64,000 nucleotides of DNA from Amycolatopsis thermophila (GTDB lineage Bacteria > Actinomycetota > Actinomycetes > Mycobacteriales > Pseudonocardiaceae). This document shows positions 54,237 through 62,358 of this stretch, piece after piece. The stretch is taken from NCBI RefSeq assembly GCF_030814215.1, contig NZ_JAUSUT010000001.1, forward strand, positions 2,542,001 through 2,606,000. Reading direction: 5' to 3'. Made by a program: the position numbers and the translations under genes. Positions within the stretch are counted from its first letter, which is position 1. Every line of letters begins with the position of its first letter. The notes below the pieces were generated by a model, which made no database searches, was not told where the DNA came from, and was given only the letters and a program-made list of their open reading frames with translations.

Positions 54237-54710
54237 TCAGCGCCGCGCGGCGTGCTGGCGGTCCCAGTTCTGGTCGAAGTGGTGCTGGTCGGTGTCGGCG
54301 ACGCCGGTGTGGTCGGCGAACTGGCGGCGCTCCTGTGAGGCGGCCTGGGCCTCCCAGGCCAGGCGCTCGAGGACCCATTCCCGGGCCAGCGCCTGCGGCG
54401 AGGTGCCGCGCTCCGCGGCGAGGTCCTTGAGCTGGGAGCTCGCGACCAGGTTCATGCGCAGCTGGTAGACCTGCGCCTCGCCGAAGCGCTTGCCGGTCCC
54501 GGTGCTTTCCGGGCCGGTCTCCGGCGCGAGGGCGGCCAGGTAACTGGTCAGCTCGTGGTCCTCGACGGCGCTCTGCGCTTCCTTGTCCGGCGAGTTCCGG
54601 TGCTTGCCCGGGTTGACCGGCTTCAGGTTGGTCCGGGTGGGGTTCCGGCGTCCGAGAGAGGGAAGAGGCACCCGGCCACGATAACGGTTGGGTCTCGAGA
54701 CGACCGCCAT
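54237..54710 (-). CDS. hypothetical protein with ribbon-helix-helix-like segment
   Basis: 157 aa from the ATG at 54710. The N-terminus is basic (RPNRYRGRVPLP...RRNPTRTNLK) and may bind nucleic acid or be disordered. The middle (YQLRMNLVASSQLKDLAAER then TSPQALAREWVLERL) resembles the helices of CopG-type proteins, but no partner toxin is adjacent. Unassigned. Confidence 0.5.
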   Translation of the reverse strand: MAVVSRPNRYRGRVPLPSLGRRNPTRTNLKPVNPGKHRNSPDKEAQSAVEDHELTSYLAALAPETGPESTGTGKRFGEAQVYQLRMNLVASSQLKDLAAERGTSPQALAREWVLERLAWEAQAASQERRQFADHTGVADTDQHHFDQNWDRQHAARR

Positions 54711-54863
54711 TGTGGTGCACGACACACCGATTCCCGTCGGTCGGCTGGGCCGTTCAGGGGGTGCGTACGCCCGGATGTCGCAGCGCGTGAGCTCACGGAA
54801 AGTCATTCACGCAGGCCGCGCGGGACGCCGGGAATGCGCAGGAAAAAGGTCCGGAAATGGAGG

Positions 54864-54896
54864 GGCCCCCGCGCCAGGGGGAGGAACGCGGGGGCC
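54864..54896. terminator. hairpin in a divergent intergenic region
   Basis: A 10-bp G/C stem (54864-54873 with 54887-54896) in the 445-bp space between two divergent genes (54710 and 55156). No gene ends here, so it could close a small RNA. There is no T tract. The remainder of the space shows nothing recognisable. Confidence 0.4.
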
Positions 54897-55155
54897 GGAG
54901 GGGATCTCCACAGGCGCTGACCGGGGGTGTGTCAGCAAGTCGATTGTTACATGATGCGGCCCGATGACGCGAGTGCTGGACGGGAAAAATTGCCCCGGCC
55001 CGTCATCGTCCCGTTGTTCGCGGTTCATCTGCGGGAACGGGGAACGGGGACGTTGCGTGTTCACAGGTTCACTCTGCGGGGGGCTGCGTGGCCGGCGCCA
55101 CGGTCGCTAGCCTCGCGGCGAAGTTGTTGCTGTCACAGTTCTTTCGGGAGGAGCT

Positions 55156-55395
55156 ATGAGCGGGTCTGTGGAAGTTCGGCAGTTCCTCCTTCGACACGAA
55201 GGCGGCGATCCGGTCGGCGGTGTGCCCTCGCAGCGGTCCGGCCAGGCGGATGCGCCGCGCGTTTCGGACGACCAGGTGCGGCGGGCGCGGCTGGCGGTGG
55301 CCGCCGGCGCGATCGACGCGCGGGACTGTGCGCAGCTGCTGGAGATGCTGGGCCTGGTGCCGGACGAGGAAGGCGTGAACCCGGTGCAGCGCTGA
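55156..55395 (+). CDS. hypothetical protein
   Basis: 79 aa from ATG with GGAGGAG upstream. It begins MSGSVEVRQFLLRHEGGDP. The C-terminal half has a helix-turn-like stretch (VRRARLAVAAGAIDARDCAQLLEMLGLVP). Probably conserved in Pseudonocardiaceae; no function known. Confidence 0.6.
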   Translation: MSGSVEVRQFLLRHEGGDPVGGVPSQRSGQADAPRVSDDQVRRARLAVAAGAIDARDCAQLLEMLGLVPDEEGVNPVQR

Positions 55396-55400
55396 CGTCC

Positions 55401-55435
55401 GGTCAGGGGTGCACCCCCTGGTCGCACCCCTGACC
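55401..55435 (+). terminator. terminator of the 79-aa gene
   Basis: A 12-bp stem (55401-55412 with 55424-55435) and an 11-nt loop directly after the stop. Confidence 0.75.
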
Positions 55436-55565
55436 GTCCGGGTCGGAAAAGATATCGTCGTTGCTCCGGTCGGCGCAAACGTTTTTCGGCCGGCCGAAGT
55501 AATGGGTGGCGAAATTCTTCGAGATCGTTATGCGCCGATTTTCGTAACGGTGTTATGTTCGCGCT

Positions 55566-56327
55566 ATGACAATCGTTCGCGAGATCCGGCCCCTCGTGCA
55601 GCGGTGGGGCGGGAAGTTCATGACCTCGCCCGAGCTGGCGGAAGTGGAACGCGAGGTGGGGCTGGGGCAGCGCGCGCTGTACTTCCGCGGCCGGTCGGCG
55701 GTGCTCGGTGATCCGCCGCCGGGGGTGGTCGCCGAGCTGTTCGGGATCTTCCCGCGCTGGGTGGTCGACTTCGTCCTGCCCACCGCGACGCAGGCCCTCG
55801 ACGCGGCCGCGGCGGTCTCGGCGTACACCGAGGCGCTGTCGCGCTGGTCGGAGGCGCACGTGCCAGAGGACGCGCGGCTGGGGGAGCTGCTGTTCCGGTT
55901 GGTGGAGGCGGCGGATGCGAGCGGGCTGGCGCTGTTCGCCGGCTGGCGGCAGGTCGAGTGGCCCTGCGGCCTGGTCGCGCGGATCGGCCACGGGTTGATG
56001 CTGCTGCGCGAGTACCGCGGTGGTCTGCACTTCGCCTGCCTGCGCGCCGTGGGGTTGACGGTGCCGGAGGCGGTGGTGGCCGACCCGGAGGGCGGGCGGG
56101 CGCGGTTGTTGCGGACGGCCTGGTCCCCGGAGGCGGCGGACGCGCTGATCGCGCGGGCGCGCCCGGATGTGCAGGAGCGCTGGCGCCGGGCGGAGGAGCT
56201 GACGGACGAGCGGATGGCGGAGCTGCTGGCCGTTCTGAGCCCTGCGGAGCAGACGGAACTGGTCTCGTCGCTGCAGGAGTTGGACCGGGTCGCGTCGGCT
56301 TCGGCGCCGACGGTCGCCGGAGAGTGA
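55566..56327 (+). CDS. SCO6745/SalK-like family protein
   Basis: 253 aa. It starts MTIVREIRPLVQRWGGKFM. It is mostly alpha-helical, with a patterned N-terminal part (LYFRGRSAVLGDPPPGVVAELFGIF, then WVVDFVLP). It resembles the SalK-domain proteins often found in actinobacteria, to judge by FxGRxxVLG and the alpha/alpha layout. Function unknown. It stands alone in front of the tRNA cluster. Confidence 0.65.
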   Translation: MTIVREIRPLVQRWGGKFMTSPELAEVEREVGLGQRALYFRGRSAVLGDPPPGVVAELFGIFPRWVVDFVLPTATQALDAAAAVSAYTEALSRWSEAHVPEDARLGELLFRLVEAADASGLALFAGWRQVEWPCGLVARIGHGLMLLREYRGGLHFACLRAVGLTVPEAVVADPEGGRARLLRTAWSPEAADALIARARPDVQERWRRAEELTDERMAELLAVLSPAEQTELVSSLQELDRVASASAPTVAGE

Positions 56328-56521
56328 CCGGGCCCACAATGATCGACTCCGCTGCCCCGGTGGCCGGTCCGGGCCCCGGTCGGGCGGCGTTTCCGCAGCT
56401 CAGAGTATTCATGCGGGGTTAAGGGATACCGGGTGGAGGGGCGGTTTCGGGGTGCCCTATGCTTGTAATCGCTCCCAGGGAGACCTGAGAGCGCGGTCGG
56501 TCGGTCACCCGAACCGGCCGG

Positions 56522-56594
56522 GCTCCCATCGTCTAGCGGCCTAGGACTCCGCCCTTTCAAGGCGGCAACGCGGGTTCGAATCCCGTTGGGAGTA
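56522..56594 (+). tRNA. tRNA-Glu (UUC)
   Basis: 73 nt, GCTCCCATCGTCTAGCGG at the 5' end. The anticodon loop CTTTCAA gives UUC. Acceptor stem closes with one G-U pair. A TATGCT sequence about 65 nt upstream may be the -10 box of the tRNA operon. Confidence 0.95.
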
Positions 56595-56612
56595 CGCATG
56601 ACAAATGCATAT

Positions 56613-56686
56613 GGCCCTGTGGCGCAGTTGGTTAGCGCGTCGCCCTGTCACGGCGAAGGTCGCGGGTTCGAGTCCCGTCAGGGTCG
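56613..56686 (+). tRNA. tRNA-Asp (GUC)
   Basis: 74 nt, GGCCCTGTGGCGCAGTTGG at the 5' end. The anticodon loop CTGTCAC gives GUC. Discriminator base G. Follows tRNA-Glu by 18 bp. Confidence 0.95.
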
Positions 56687-56716
56687 CAGTAGCGTCTGGC
56701 TTCAGCCGGCGTTTCC

Positions 56717-56790
56717 GGCCAGGTAGCTCAGTTGGTACGAGCGTCCGCCTGAAAAGCGGAAGGTCGCCGGTTCGACCCCGGCCCTGGCCA
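56717..56790 (+). tRNA. tRNA-Phe (GAA)
   Basis: 74 nt, GGCCAGGTAGCTCAGTTGG at the 5' end. The anticodon loop CTGAAAA gives GAA. Its 3' end lies 77 bp from the integrase stop of the element, so it is the probable attachment site. Confidence 0.95.
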
Positions 56791-56806
56791 CCGCTTCTAG
56801 CAGCAC

Positions 56807-56840
56807 AAACGGCCCCCGCCGATCACGACGGGGGCCGTTT
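56807..56840. terminator. bidirectional terminator
   Basis: A 12-bp stem (56807-56818 with 56829-56840) with AAAC and GTTT edges, so it works for both the tRNA operon and the integrase gene. Confidence 0.8.
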
Positions 56841-56867
56841 GGCGTTCGAGGGTGCTCAATTAGGGTC

Positions 56868-58190
56868 TCAGTTGGGGTTCCAGAAGTACCCGTTGAGCTG
56901 GTCGGCGACGTCCCTCCGGATCTCGTCCGTCACATGCATGTAGCGCGCCTTCATCGACACGGTCGACCAGCCCATGAGGTCCATCACAGTCCGGTCGGGC
57001 ACGCCGAGGATGAGAAGCACGGTTGCCGCGGTGTGGCGCGCATCGTGGAGTCGCGCCTCCCGAACGCCAGCCTCGGCAAGGAGCGCCTTCCAGTCGCCGT
57101 AATCCGCTCGTGGATCGAGCGGTTTACCGTTTGGTTGGGTGAAGATCCAGTCCCCCTCGTGCCACTCGCTGCCGGCGCGATCACGTTCACGGGCCTGCCG
57201 CTCGCGGTGGCGCATCAGCAGGTTGAACAGTTCGTCAGGTAGCGGGAACGTTCGTCGGCCCGCCCTGGACTTGACGTCAACCTCGACGAGTCCCCCACCC
57301 TTCCGTTGTGGGCATTTCCGGGCGTGCTCGGTACAGGTGGGCGAGCAAGGTTCCGGGCACGGTCGGGTGTGCTTTTTGCAAGGCTGCTTGCACTTCTCGG
57401 TCCGGTGGTAGGGCCCGCCGCACGCATGCGGGTTGTCGCACCCGTGCTGCCACTTCTGCCGCTGCAGGGCCTTCTTGACGCGGAGCGTCTTCCGTCGCTC
57501 ATCGAGGTAGCTCCACCGCATACCCAGGGCCTCGCCTTGTCGAGCGCCGAGCGCGAGTGCCAGGACGTAACGGACGCCGTTCCGGCGGCTCAAAGCTGCG
57601 GAAAGGAGGCGCTGAATCTCGTCGGCTTCGAGAGGCTCCACTTCCTCTTCTTCGACCCGTGGTGCCTTGGCGAGTGCAGCCGGATTGCGCTGGATGATCC
57701 CGCGCCGTTCGGCCTCACCGAAGGCGGTGCGTGCCGTTCGATGAACTTGGTGTGCGGTTCCGGGCTTGAGACCAGACTCCAGCATTTTCGCGTACAGCTT
57801 CTCGAAATGCTCCGGCTCGATGCGCTTCATGCGGTGTGCACCGACACCGGGGATGAGGTGCTTGTTCACGGCGGTCTGATAGCCGCGGAGCGTCTTGTAC
57901 CTGACCGTCAGCGGGGCGATGTTGTCGACCCAGTGGCGTAGCCACGCTTCAACCGTCCAGTCGCGTCCCTTGCGGCGCACGTTCCCCTGATCGCGCTCGT
58001 TCAGAAGTTTCCGGTACTCCTCGCGAGCGTCATCTTCACGCCGCCGTTTGATGTGGCGACGATCCGGCCTGCCGTCGTCGAGCACGCCGACAGTGACTCG
58101 TGCGTGCCAGTACCCGTCGTACTCGCTGAAATAGAGACTCCCTTCGCCGTTCGGGTTCCGGGTGCCTTGTGGACGCTTGCTGCGAGCCAA
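56868..58190 (-). CDS. int: tyrosine site-specific integrase of an AICE
   Basis: 440 aa from TTG at 58190 with AAAGGA upstream; earlier in-frame codons run into the excisionase gene. N-terminal arm-binding domain (GEGSLYFSEYDGYWHARVTVG), core-binding SAM-like domain (TVEAWLRHWVDNIAPLTVRYKT), catalytic domain with Arg in GARQGEALG, HDARH (HxxR), GWS and Tyr in ARYMHV. A Cys-rich insertion of about 50 residues (CDNPHACGG...CKQPCKKH) is typical of AICE integrases. It targets tRNA-Phe. Confidence 0.93.
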   Translation of the reverse strand: MARSKRPQGTRNPNGEGSLYFSEYDGYWHARVTVGVLDDGRPDRRHIKRRREDDAREEYRKLLNERDQGNVRRKGRDWTVEAWLRHWVDNIAPLTVRYKTLRGYQTAVNKHLIPGVGAHRMKRIEPEHFEKLYAKMLESGLKPGTAHQVHRTARTAFGEAERRGIIQRNPAALAKAPRVEEEEVEPLEADEIQRLLSAALSRRNGVRYVLALALGARQGEALGMRWSYLDERRKTLRVKKALQRQKWQHGCDNPHACGGPYHRTEKCKQPCKKHTRPCPEPCSPTCTEHARKCPQRKGGGLVEVDVKSRAGRRTFPLPDELFNLLMRHRERQARERDRAGSEWHEGDWIFTQPNGKPLDPRADYGDWKALLAEAGVREARLHDARHTAATVLLILGVPDRTVMDLMGWSTVSMKARYMHVTDEIRRDVADQLNGYFWNPN

Positions 58191-58204
58191 AGATGGTTCC
58201 TTTC

Positions 58205-58507
58205 TCAGGCGGCGGTTGCACTGGCGCTGGCGACAAGCCGAGCGGCGTAGTCCTGAATCGCGGACGCCGGAACGCGACGGAGTCTGCCGATGCGGACGGA
58301 CTCGATCTGGCCCGTGCGAAGCAGTTTGAACATCAGCGTCCGTCCGATGCCGAGTCGTTCGGCTGCCTCTTCGACCGTGAGCATGACTCGTTCCGGGGGG
58401 AAGCTCGGAGGGGCAGACTGCGTCGGCCGCGTCTCTTGTTCCGCCAGTGTCCGAGCGAGCTTGGCGAGAGTGGCGGCCAGTTCGGTGATCTCGTCGGCGG
58501 TAGCCAT
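58205..58507 (-). CDS. xis: excisionase, helix-turn-helix
   Basis: 100 aa. The C-terminal MerR-like HTH_17 (MLTVEEAAERLGIGRTLMFKLLRTGQIESVRIGRLRRVP) is the excisionase fold. The N-terminal 40 residues form a helix. It sits 15 bp before the integrase start, the usual xis-int order. Confidence 0.9.
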   Translation of the reverse strand: MATADEITELAATLAKLARTLAEQETRPTQSAPPSFPPERVMLTVEEAAERLGIGRTLMFKLLRTGQIESVRIGRLRRVPASAIQDYAARLVASASATAA

Positions 58508-58641
58508 GCGGCCCCTTTCGATCTCTCGGTGACGGCGGGAGGCATCGTCTCCGGCGGCTACGGACTGTCACCCCCGAGCGTGCATCTCGGAGGCGGGTAC
58601 GGGGGTGGTCGGCGGAATGTCTAGGCGAGGTGGCGGAAGTG

Positions 58642-58871
58642 CGGGTTGAAACCCGGAAACCCCGCAAAGTGGCCCTGGAGCTGGGGATTGCTCGCGGGGT
58701 TTGGTGAGATCGGCGGGTTCGGCAAACCCCGCAAACCTCGTAGAGTCGCGGGGTTTGCGGGTTTTGACGGTGAGTCGCCGGGGGTGAAACCCCGCAGCCG
58801 GTAGTCGTCGTTTTCCCTGGTCAGTGAGGGTTGTTCTGGTCGGCAGCGGGGTTTGCGGGGTTTCCGGGTTT
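58642..58871. repeat. cluster of CGGGGTTTGCGGGG-type repeats
   Basis: At least six copies or half copies: AAACCCCGCAAA at 58657-58668, GCGGGGTTTGG at 58694, GCAAACCCCGCAAACC at 58722-58737, CGCGGGGTTTGCGGGTTTT at 58747-58765, GGGGTGAAACCCC near 58781-58793 and GCGGGGTTTGCGGGGTTT at 58846-58863. Both orientations are mixed. The cluster lies between the end of the helicase gene and xis, where no gene is supported, so it could be an iteron-like origin or a recombination-related site. Confidence 0.6.
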
Positions 58872-58891
58872 GATTCCCGGGTTCGAACTTG

Positions 58892-60493
58892 TCACCCGGT
58901 GCGTTCGACCCAGTAGAGGCGCATCTTGGTGTGTGGGTCGGGCACGCTGCGTAGCACGACGTCGCCGCGCCAGCGGTCGAGTTGTCCGGTGAGACGCCGA
59001 CCGAGGGCTTTGGTGGAGAGCGGTTTGCCGGCTGCGGTGGTGGGGAAGGTGCCGGCCCAGGGGTCGGGTCCGACGATGGTTTCGGCGCTTCCCCGTACCT
59101 GCTGGGCGGTGAGGGGCTGTTCGCCGTGCAGGTCGTGCCAGGCCAGCAGGAACGCTCGCCATTCGGCGGCGTCGTCGTCGAGTTCGCGGGCGTGTTCGGC
59201 GTTGCCGAGGAAGTCGGCGATGCCGTGGTGGGCGAGGAAGCCGCCGAGGTGCTGGGCCCAGCGGGTGAATTGGCGCATCTGCGGGACACCAGCGGCGGTG
59301 GGGGCGCCGGCGGCGGTCCAGTCGAGGATGAGCACGAGTAGGTGCCACAGCACGGTGGCCTGGTTGGCCGGGTCGAGGATCCAGCTGTCGAGGTTGGGGA
59401 TGGTGAACCCGGTGCGGGCCTCTGGGCGGGGGCAGTTGGGGTCGAGGCGGACCCAGACGGTGCGGGAGGCCATGTCCCCGCCGGTGCGGAGGTTGTTGCC
59501 GGTGGCCAGCCAGAGCCGGTCGTTGGGGTAGGTGGCGGCGGCGTTGGTCCCGAGCCGCCGGTCGGTCCAGGTGCGTTCGGTGACCAGCCGTGCGAGCACG
59601 GCGGAGTCAATCACGTGTCCCTCCACGAGGTTGTCGAACACGACCGCGCCGCATTGGTCGGCGAGCACGGTGGTGATGGCTTTGCGGAGTTCGTCTTCGG
59701 AGTCGGTCCAGGTCAGCACCCGCTGCCCGACGAGCAGCCCGACACAGCCGGCGAGGATGGTCTTGCCGGAGCCGGGCATCGAGGCGTCGATGACGCCGAA
59801 CGGGGAGAGGGTGCGGGTGAAGGGCCGGATGATCGGCGTGACCAGCAGCGCGAGGTAGTTCGCCCGGTCGGCCGGCTCCCGCCAGGGGAAGTCCCGCAGG
59901 AACCGCTCCAGCAGGAACTCCCGCGCCGCGGCGACCTGGTCGGCGCTGGGGCGATCAGGCACCGGCGGGAGGTGCGTGTTGCCGGCGAGGTAGAACCCGG
60001 TGGCCGGGTCGTAGCCGGGGGTCTGCAGGAGCGTGCCGTCCGGGCGCAGCACCGGGGTGGAGATGATCCGGCGCAGCACCGGCAGCCCCGGCCAGGAGCG
60101 GCGGGCCAGCACCGCGGCCAGCACGGGCCCGGGCGGGGAGACCTCGACGTCGGCGGTGTTGCCCTTCTCGTCCACGCGCGGCCGCACGACGTCGGCGTGC
60201 TGCGCGAGCAGCGACGCCAGCAGCGGCGGTTTCAGCGGGGTGGCCGACAGGGGCAGCGCCACGTCCTCGTCCCCGGCGGTGGGGTCGGCCGCGCCGGAGA
60301 CGGACTCCAGGGCGACCGGGTTGCCGTCGCTGACGTAGGTGTCGGGGATCAGGCGGGCGTCGAGTGCTTCGGTCAGGACGCGGATGGTCTCGGGTGCGGC
60401 CCCCACCCGCACCCGGGGACGTCCGCCCGCACCGACCGGCCACAGGCGCGACCGCTGGCCGGCCTCGGGGGTGCTGTCCGGGGTGCTGCTCAT
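58892..60493 (-). CDS. RepAM-like replication helicase
   Basis: 533 aa. The P-loop GVIDASMPGSGKTILAG (Walker A at GSGKT), Walker B AVVFDNL and arginine-rich TNDRLWLATGNN-like sensor region identify a D5/DnaB-related initiation helicase, as in RepAM of Amycolatopsis pMEA300 and primase C-terminal modules. The C-terminus has a wing-like DNA-binding segment (STKALGRRLTGQLDRWRG). It replicates the excised element with the Prim-Pol protein. The start lies 2 bp after the preceding gene's stop. Confidence 0.82.
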   Translation of the reverse strand: MSSTPDSTPEAGQRSRLWPVGAGGRPRVRVGAAPETIRVLTEALDARLIPDTYVSDGNPVALESVSGAADPTAGDEDVALPLSATPLKPPLLASLLAQHADVVRPRVDEKGNTADVEVSPPGPVLAAVLARRSWPGLPVLRRIISTPVLRPDGTLLQTPGYDPATGFYLAGNTHLPPVPDRPSADQVAAAREFLLERFLRDFPWREPADRANYLALLVTPIIRPFTRTLSPFGVIDASMPGSGKTILAGCVGLLVGQRVLTWTDSEDELRKAITTVLADQCGAVVFDNLVEGHVIDSAVLARLVTERTWTDRRLGTNAAATYPNDRLWLATGNNLRTGGDMASRTVWVRLDPNCPRPEARTGFTIPNLDSWILDPANQATVLWHLLVLILDWTAAGAPTAAGVPQMRQFTRWAQHLGGFLAHHGIADFLGNAEHARELDDDAAEWRAFLLAWHDLHGEQPLTAQQVRGSAETIVGPDPWAGTFPTTAAGKPLSTKALGRRLTGQLDRWRGDVVLRSVPDPHTKMRLYWVERTG

Positions 60494-60495
60494 GA

Positions 60496-60639
60496 TCAGG
60501 ACTCCTTGGCGTCTCCGGTTACGTGGTCGGCGCGCGAGCGAACGCGGCTGCGGGTGACGGTGCGGGGCGCGATGCCGATCCGGTCGGCAATCTGCTGCCC
60601 GAGCCGTCGTCCGGGGTCGAGGGCGCGGGGTATGGGCAT
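60496..60639 (-). CDS. 47-aa basic protein between Prim-Pol and helicase
   Basis: Start ATG 60639 overlaps the Prim-Pol stop by 1 nt, and its stop is 2 bp from the helicase start, so the three are translationally coupled. The product MPIPRALDPGRRLGQQIADR then IGIAPRTVTRSR is basic with a possible helix-turn-helix. Too small for most gene callers. Confidence 0.6.
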   Translation of the reverse strand: MPIPRALDPGRRLGQQIADRIGIAPRTVTRSRVRSRADHVTGDAKES

Positions 60640-61511
60640 TAGGCAGCCTCCTTGCGGCGGACGGGGTTGTGCGATCCGGCGGTGAGCCCGGCGTCGACGA
60701 CGCGGGCGACTTCGGCCTCGTTGGGTGGCCAGTGCTGGGAGCCGATGAGGGTTTGCCCGGCGGCGATCAGTTCGGCGCGGGCGGTGGCGTGGTCGATCAG
60801 TCCGGCTCCGACCTTGCGGCCGATGGTGTAGGCCGCGGAGGCGAGCGTTTCGTTGTGGCGGCCGGGGTCGGCGGCGCGCACGCGGTCGCACTCGCCGCGC
60901 AGTGCGGCGGCGCCGTAGGCGGTCGGGTTGGCCGAGCGCAGCGCGACGGGTTTGGAGGTGGCGGCAGGAGCGGCCTTTTCGGTGCACAGCTGCACGAGCC
61001 AGGCGGGGAGCTCGACCGGGTCGCGTTCGTCGAGCAGTTCGTAGCCGCCCTGCTCGGTGACCGAGCCGGGGCCTACCACGTACCCGCCTCCCGATCGGGT
61101 GTCCACGCGCGGGCAGATCTGGCCCTGGGAGTTGCGCAGCCGCACTCCGGGCGGGGCTTGGAAGTACAGGTGGCGCCCGCCGGAGGGTGTGGCGACGGTG
61201 AAGGTGTCCGGCAGCGGCCCGCCGCGCTGCTCGGCGAGCGCGGCCAGAGCGTTGGCGCCGTCCGGGCCGGCCTCGTCGCCTTTGGGCATGTCCAGGTCGA
61301 CCACCACCAGGCGGGCGGGCCCGGTGGCGACGGCGATGTTCCAGGCGTCGGCCGCCCAGGTCCGGCGGAGTCGCGCCGGGTCGGTGGTGGCGCGGTTCTC
61401 CCAGTTCTTGATCGCGGGTTGCCGCTTGGTGCCCGGCCGCAGCGGGAAGACCGGCCAGTCCATCGCGGCGAGGTAGAGCGCCCAGTCCAGTAGCGGATTC
61501 GTGGTGTCCAT
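60639..61511 (-). CDS. Prim-Pol (primase/polymerase) domain protein
   Basis: 290 aa. Archaeo-eukaryotic-type Prim-Pol domain: the N-terminal WALYLAAMDWPVFPLRPGTKRQP, then VVVDLDMPKGDE with the catalytic Asp pair, SGGRHLYFQAPPG and RVDTRSGGGYVVGPGS. The C-terminus carries a helical segment (GCxxxR-like RRTIGRKV). It primes and probably copies DNA for element replication together with the helicase. Confidence 0.9.
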   Translation of the reverse strand: MDTTNPLLDWALYLAAMDWPVFPLRPGTKRQPAIKNWENRATTDPARLRRTWAADAWNIAVATGPARLVVVDLDMPKGDEAGPDGANALAALAEQRGGPLPDTFTVATPSGGRHLYFQAPPGVRLRNSQGQICPRVDTRSGGGYVVGPGSVTEQGGYELLDERDPVELPAWLVQLCTEKAAPAATSKPVALRSANPTAYGAAALRGECDRVRAADPGRHNETLASAAYTIGRKVGAGLIDHATARAELIAAGQTLIGSQHWPPNEAEVARVVDAGLTAGSHNPVRRKEAA

Positions 61512-61541
61512 CGATCACTCTCCAGAAGGGGGTGCGACGCC

Positions 61542-61763
61542 GTGGGTGGGGAGCCCGAGCGGCTGACGCCGGAGCAACGGCGCGCGGCGTTGGTGATGGC
61601 GGTGGCCGGCACCGTTGCCGTCGTCGGCTTCGTGGTGGCCGGTGTGCTGATGGGTAAGGCGTGGATGGGCCTGGGTGCCGCGTTGGCGGTGTCGGCCGGC
61701 ACCGTCGTGTCCTGGATCCGCTACGGCGGAAGCCGCCCAGGCAAGGGACGATCCGGTGGGTGA
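61542..61763 (+). CDS. small two-helix membrane protein A
   Basis: 73 aa from GTG. GEPERLTPEQRRAALVMAVA then two transmembrane helices and a WIRYGG end. It is on the plus strand, opposite to the rest of the element, with 30 bp to the Prim-Pol start. Its stop overlaps the next gene's start by 8 bp. Paralogue of the next product. Confidence 0.6.
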   Translation: MGGEPERLTPEQRRAALVMAVAGTVAVVGFVVAGVLMGKAWMGLGAALAVSAGTVVSWIRYGGSRPGKGRSGG

Positions 61764-61956
61764 GCAGCCGGAGCGGTTGACACCGGGGCAGGTTCGTCTC
61801 GCGTTCTGGCTGGCCCTCGGCTTGTCCCTGTGCTCCGCGGGGTCTGTGGTGCTGGCGGTGCTGTCGCCGAGCCCCTGGATGGGCCTGCTCATGGCGTTCG
61901 CCTTCGGTGTCCAGGCCCCATATCAGTGGCTGCGCTACTTCCGGCGCCGCCCGTGA
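61756..61956 (+). CDS. small two-helix membrane protein B
   Basis: 66 aa from GTG. GEQPERLTPGQVRLAFWLAL then two helices and WLRYFRRRP. The shared opening (GE-PERLTP-Q), WMGL and W-RY blocks with the preceding product show tandem duplication. Function unknown; perhaps a surface or transfer accessory. Confidence 0.6.
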   Translation: MGEQPERLTPGQVRLAFWLALGLSLCSAGSVVLAVLSPSPWMGLLMAFAFGVQAPYQWLRYFRRRP

Positions 61957-62030
61957 CTCGGCGAGTACGGCGGGTGGGGCGGCTTCGGCCTGTTCTCCTG
62001 GGCGGGAGCGTTAAGCGCCGCGGGCTGGGG

Positions 62031-62075
62031 GCTGCCGGGCCGCGCGGAGGTGGTGGTCACGCGCGGCCCGGCAGC
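62031..62075. terminator. 15-bp perfect inverted repeat between converging genes
   Basis: Arms 62031-62045 and 62061-62075 with a 15-nt loop, midway between the small membrane genes (plus) and the leftward gene ending at 62087. A bidirectional terminator is the simplest reading. Confidence 0.6.
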
Positions 62076-62086
62076 AGCAGGGGTGG

Positions 62087-62317
62087 TCACCAGTGCCGGA
62101 GTCCTTCGAACTTGCGTCGGGCGCCGATGGCCTGGTGGAGGACCTTGGCCTCCAATGCCTTTGTGCTCAGCCGCCCCAGGCGGGAGAGGCCGAGCGCGGT
62201 GGCGACGGCGAGTAGGTCGTCGCGGTTGAGGCGGAGTGAGCGCAGGTAGGCGGCGCCTTCGTCTTCGGTCCCGGTCGCCCGGAGGCGGGCGGCGACGGCC
62301 TCGGGAGTGGTGGTCAT
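62087..62317 (-). CDS. small hypothetical protein of the element
   Basis: 76 aa from ATG. It begins [20 protein letters not shown], has a helix-turn-helix-like [23 protein letters not shown] segment and ends KFEGLRHW. Possibly DNA-binding. An upstream open frame of 294 codons runs through the next gene in another frame and is not used. Confidence 0.55.
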   Translation of the reverse strand: MTTTPEAVAARLRATGTEDEGAAYLRSLRLNRDDLLAVATALGLSRLGRLSTKALEAKVLHQAIGARRKFEGLRHW

Positions 62318-62358
62318 GCTGGGGGTCCTCCAACGGGGTGGTCGGTGTGGGGTGGGGT

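Noticed and set aside
58621-59610. 329-codon minus-strand frame over the 3' half of the helicase gene
   Set aside because: Pro/Ser/Thr low-complexity product out of frame with the helicase; repeat-containing tail.
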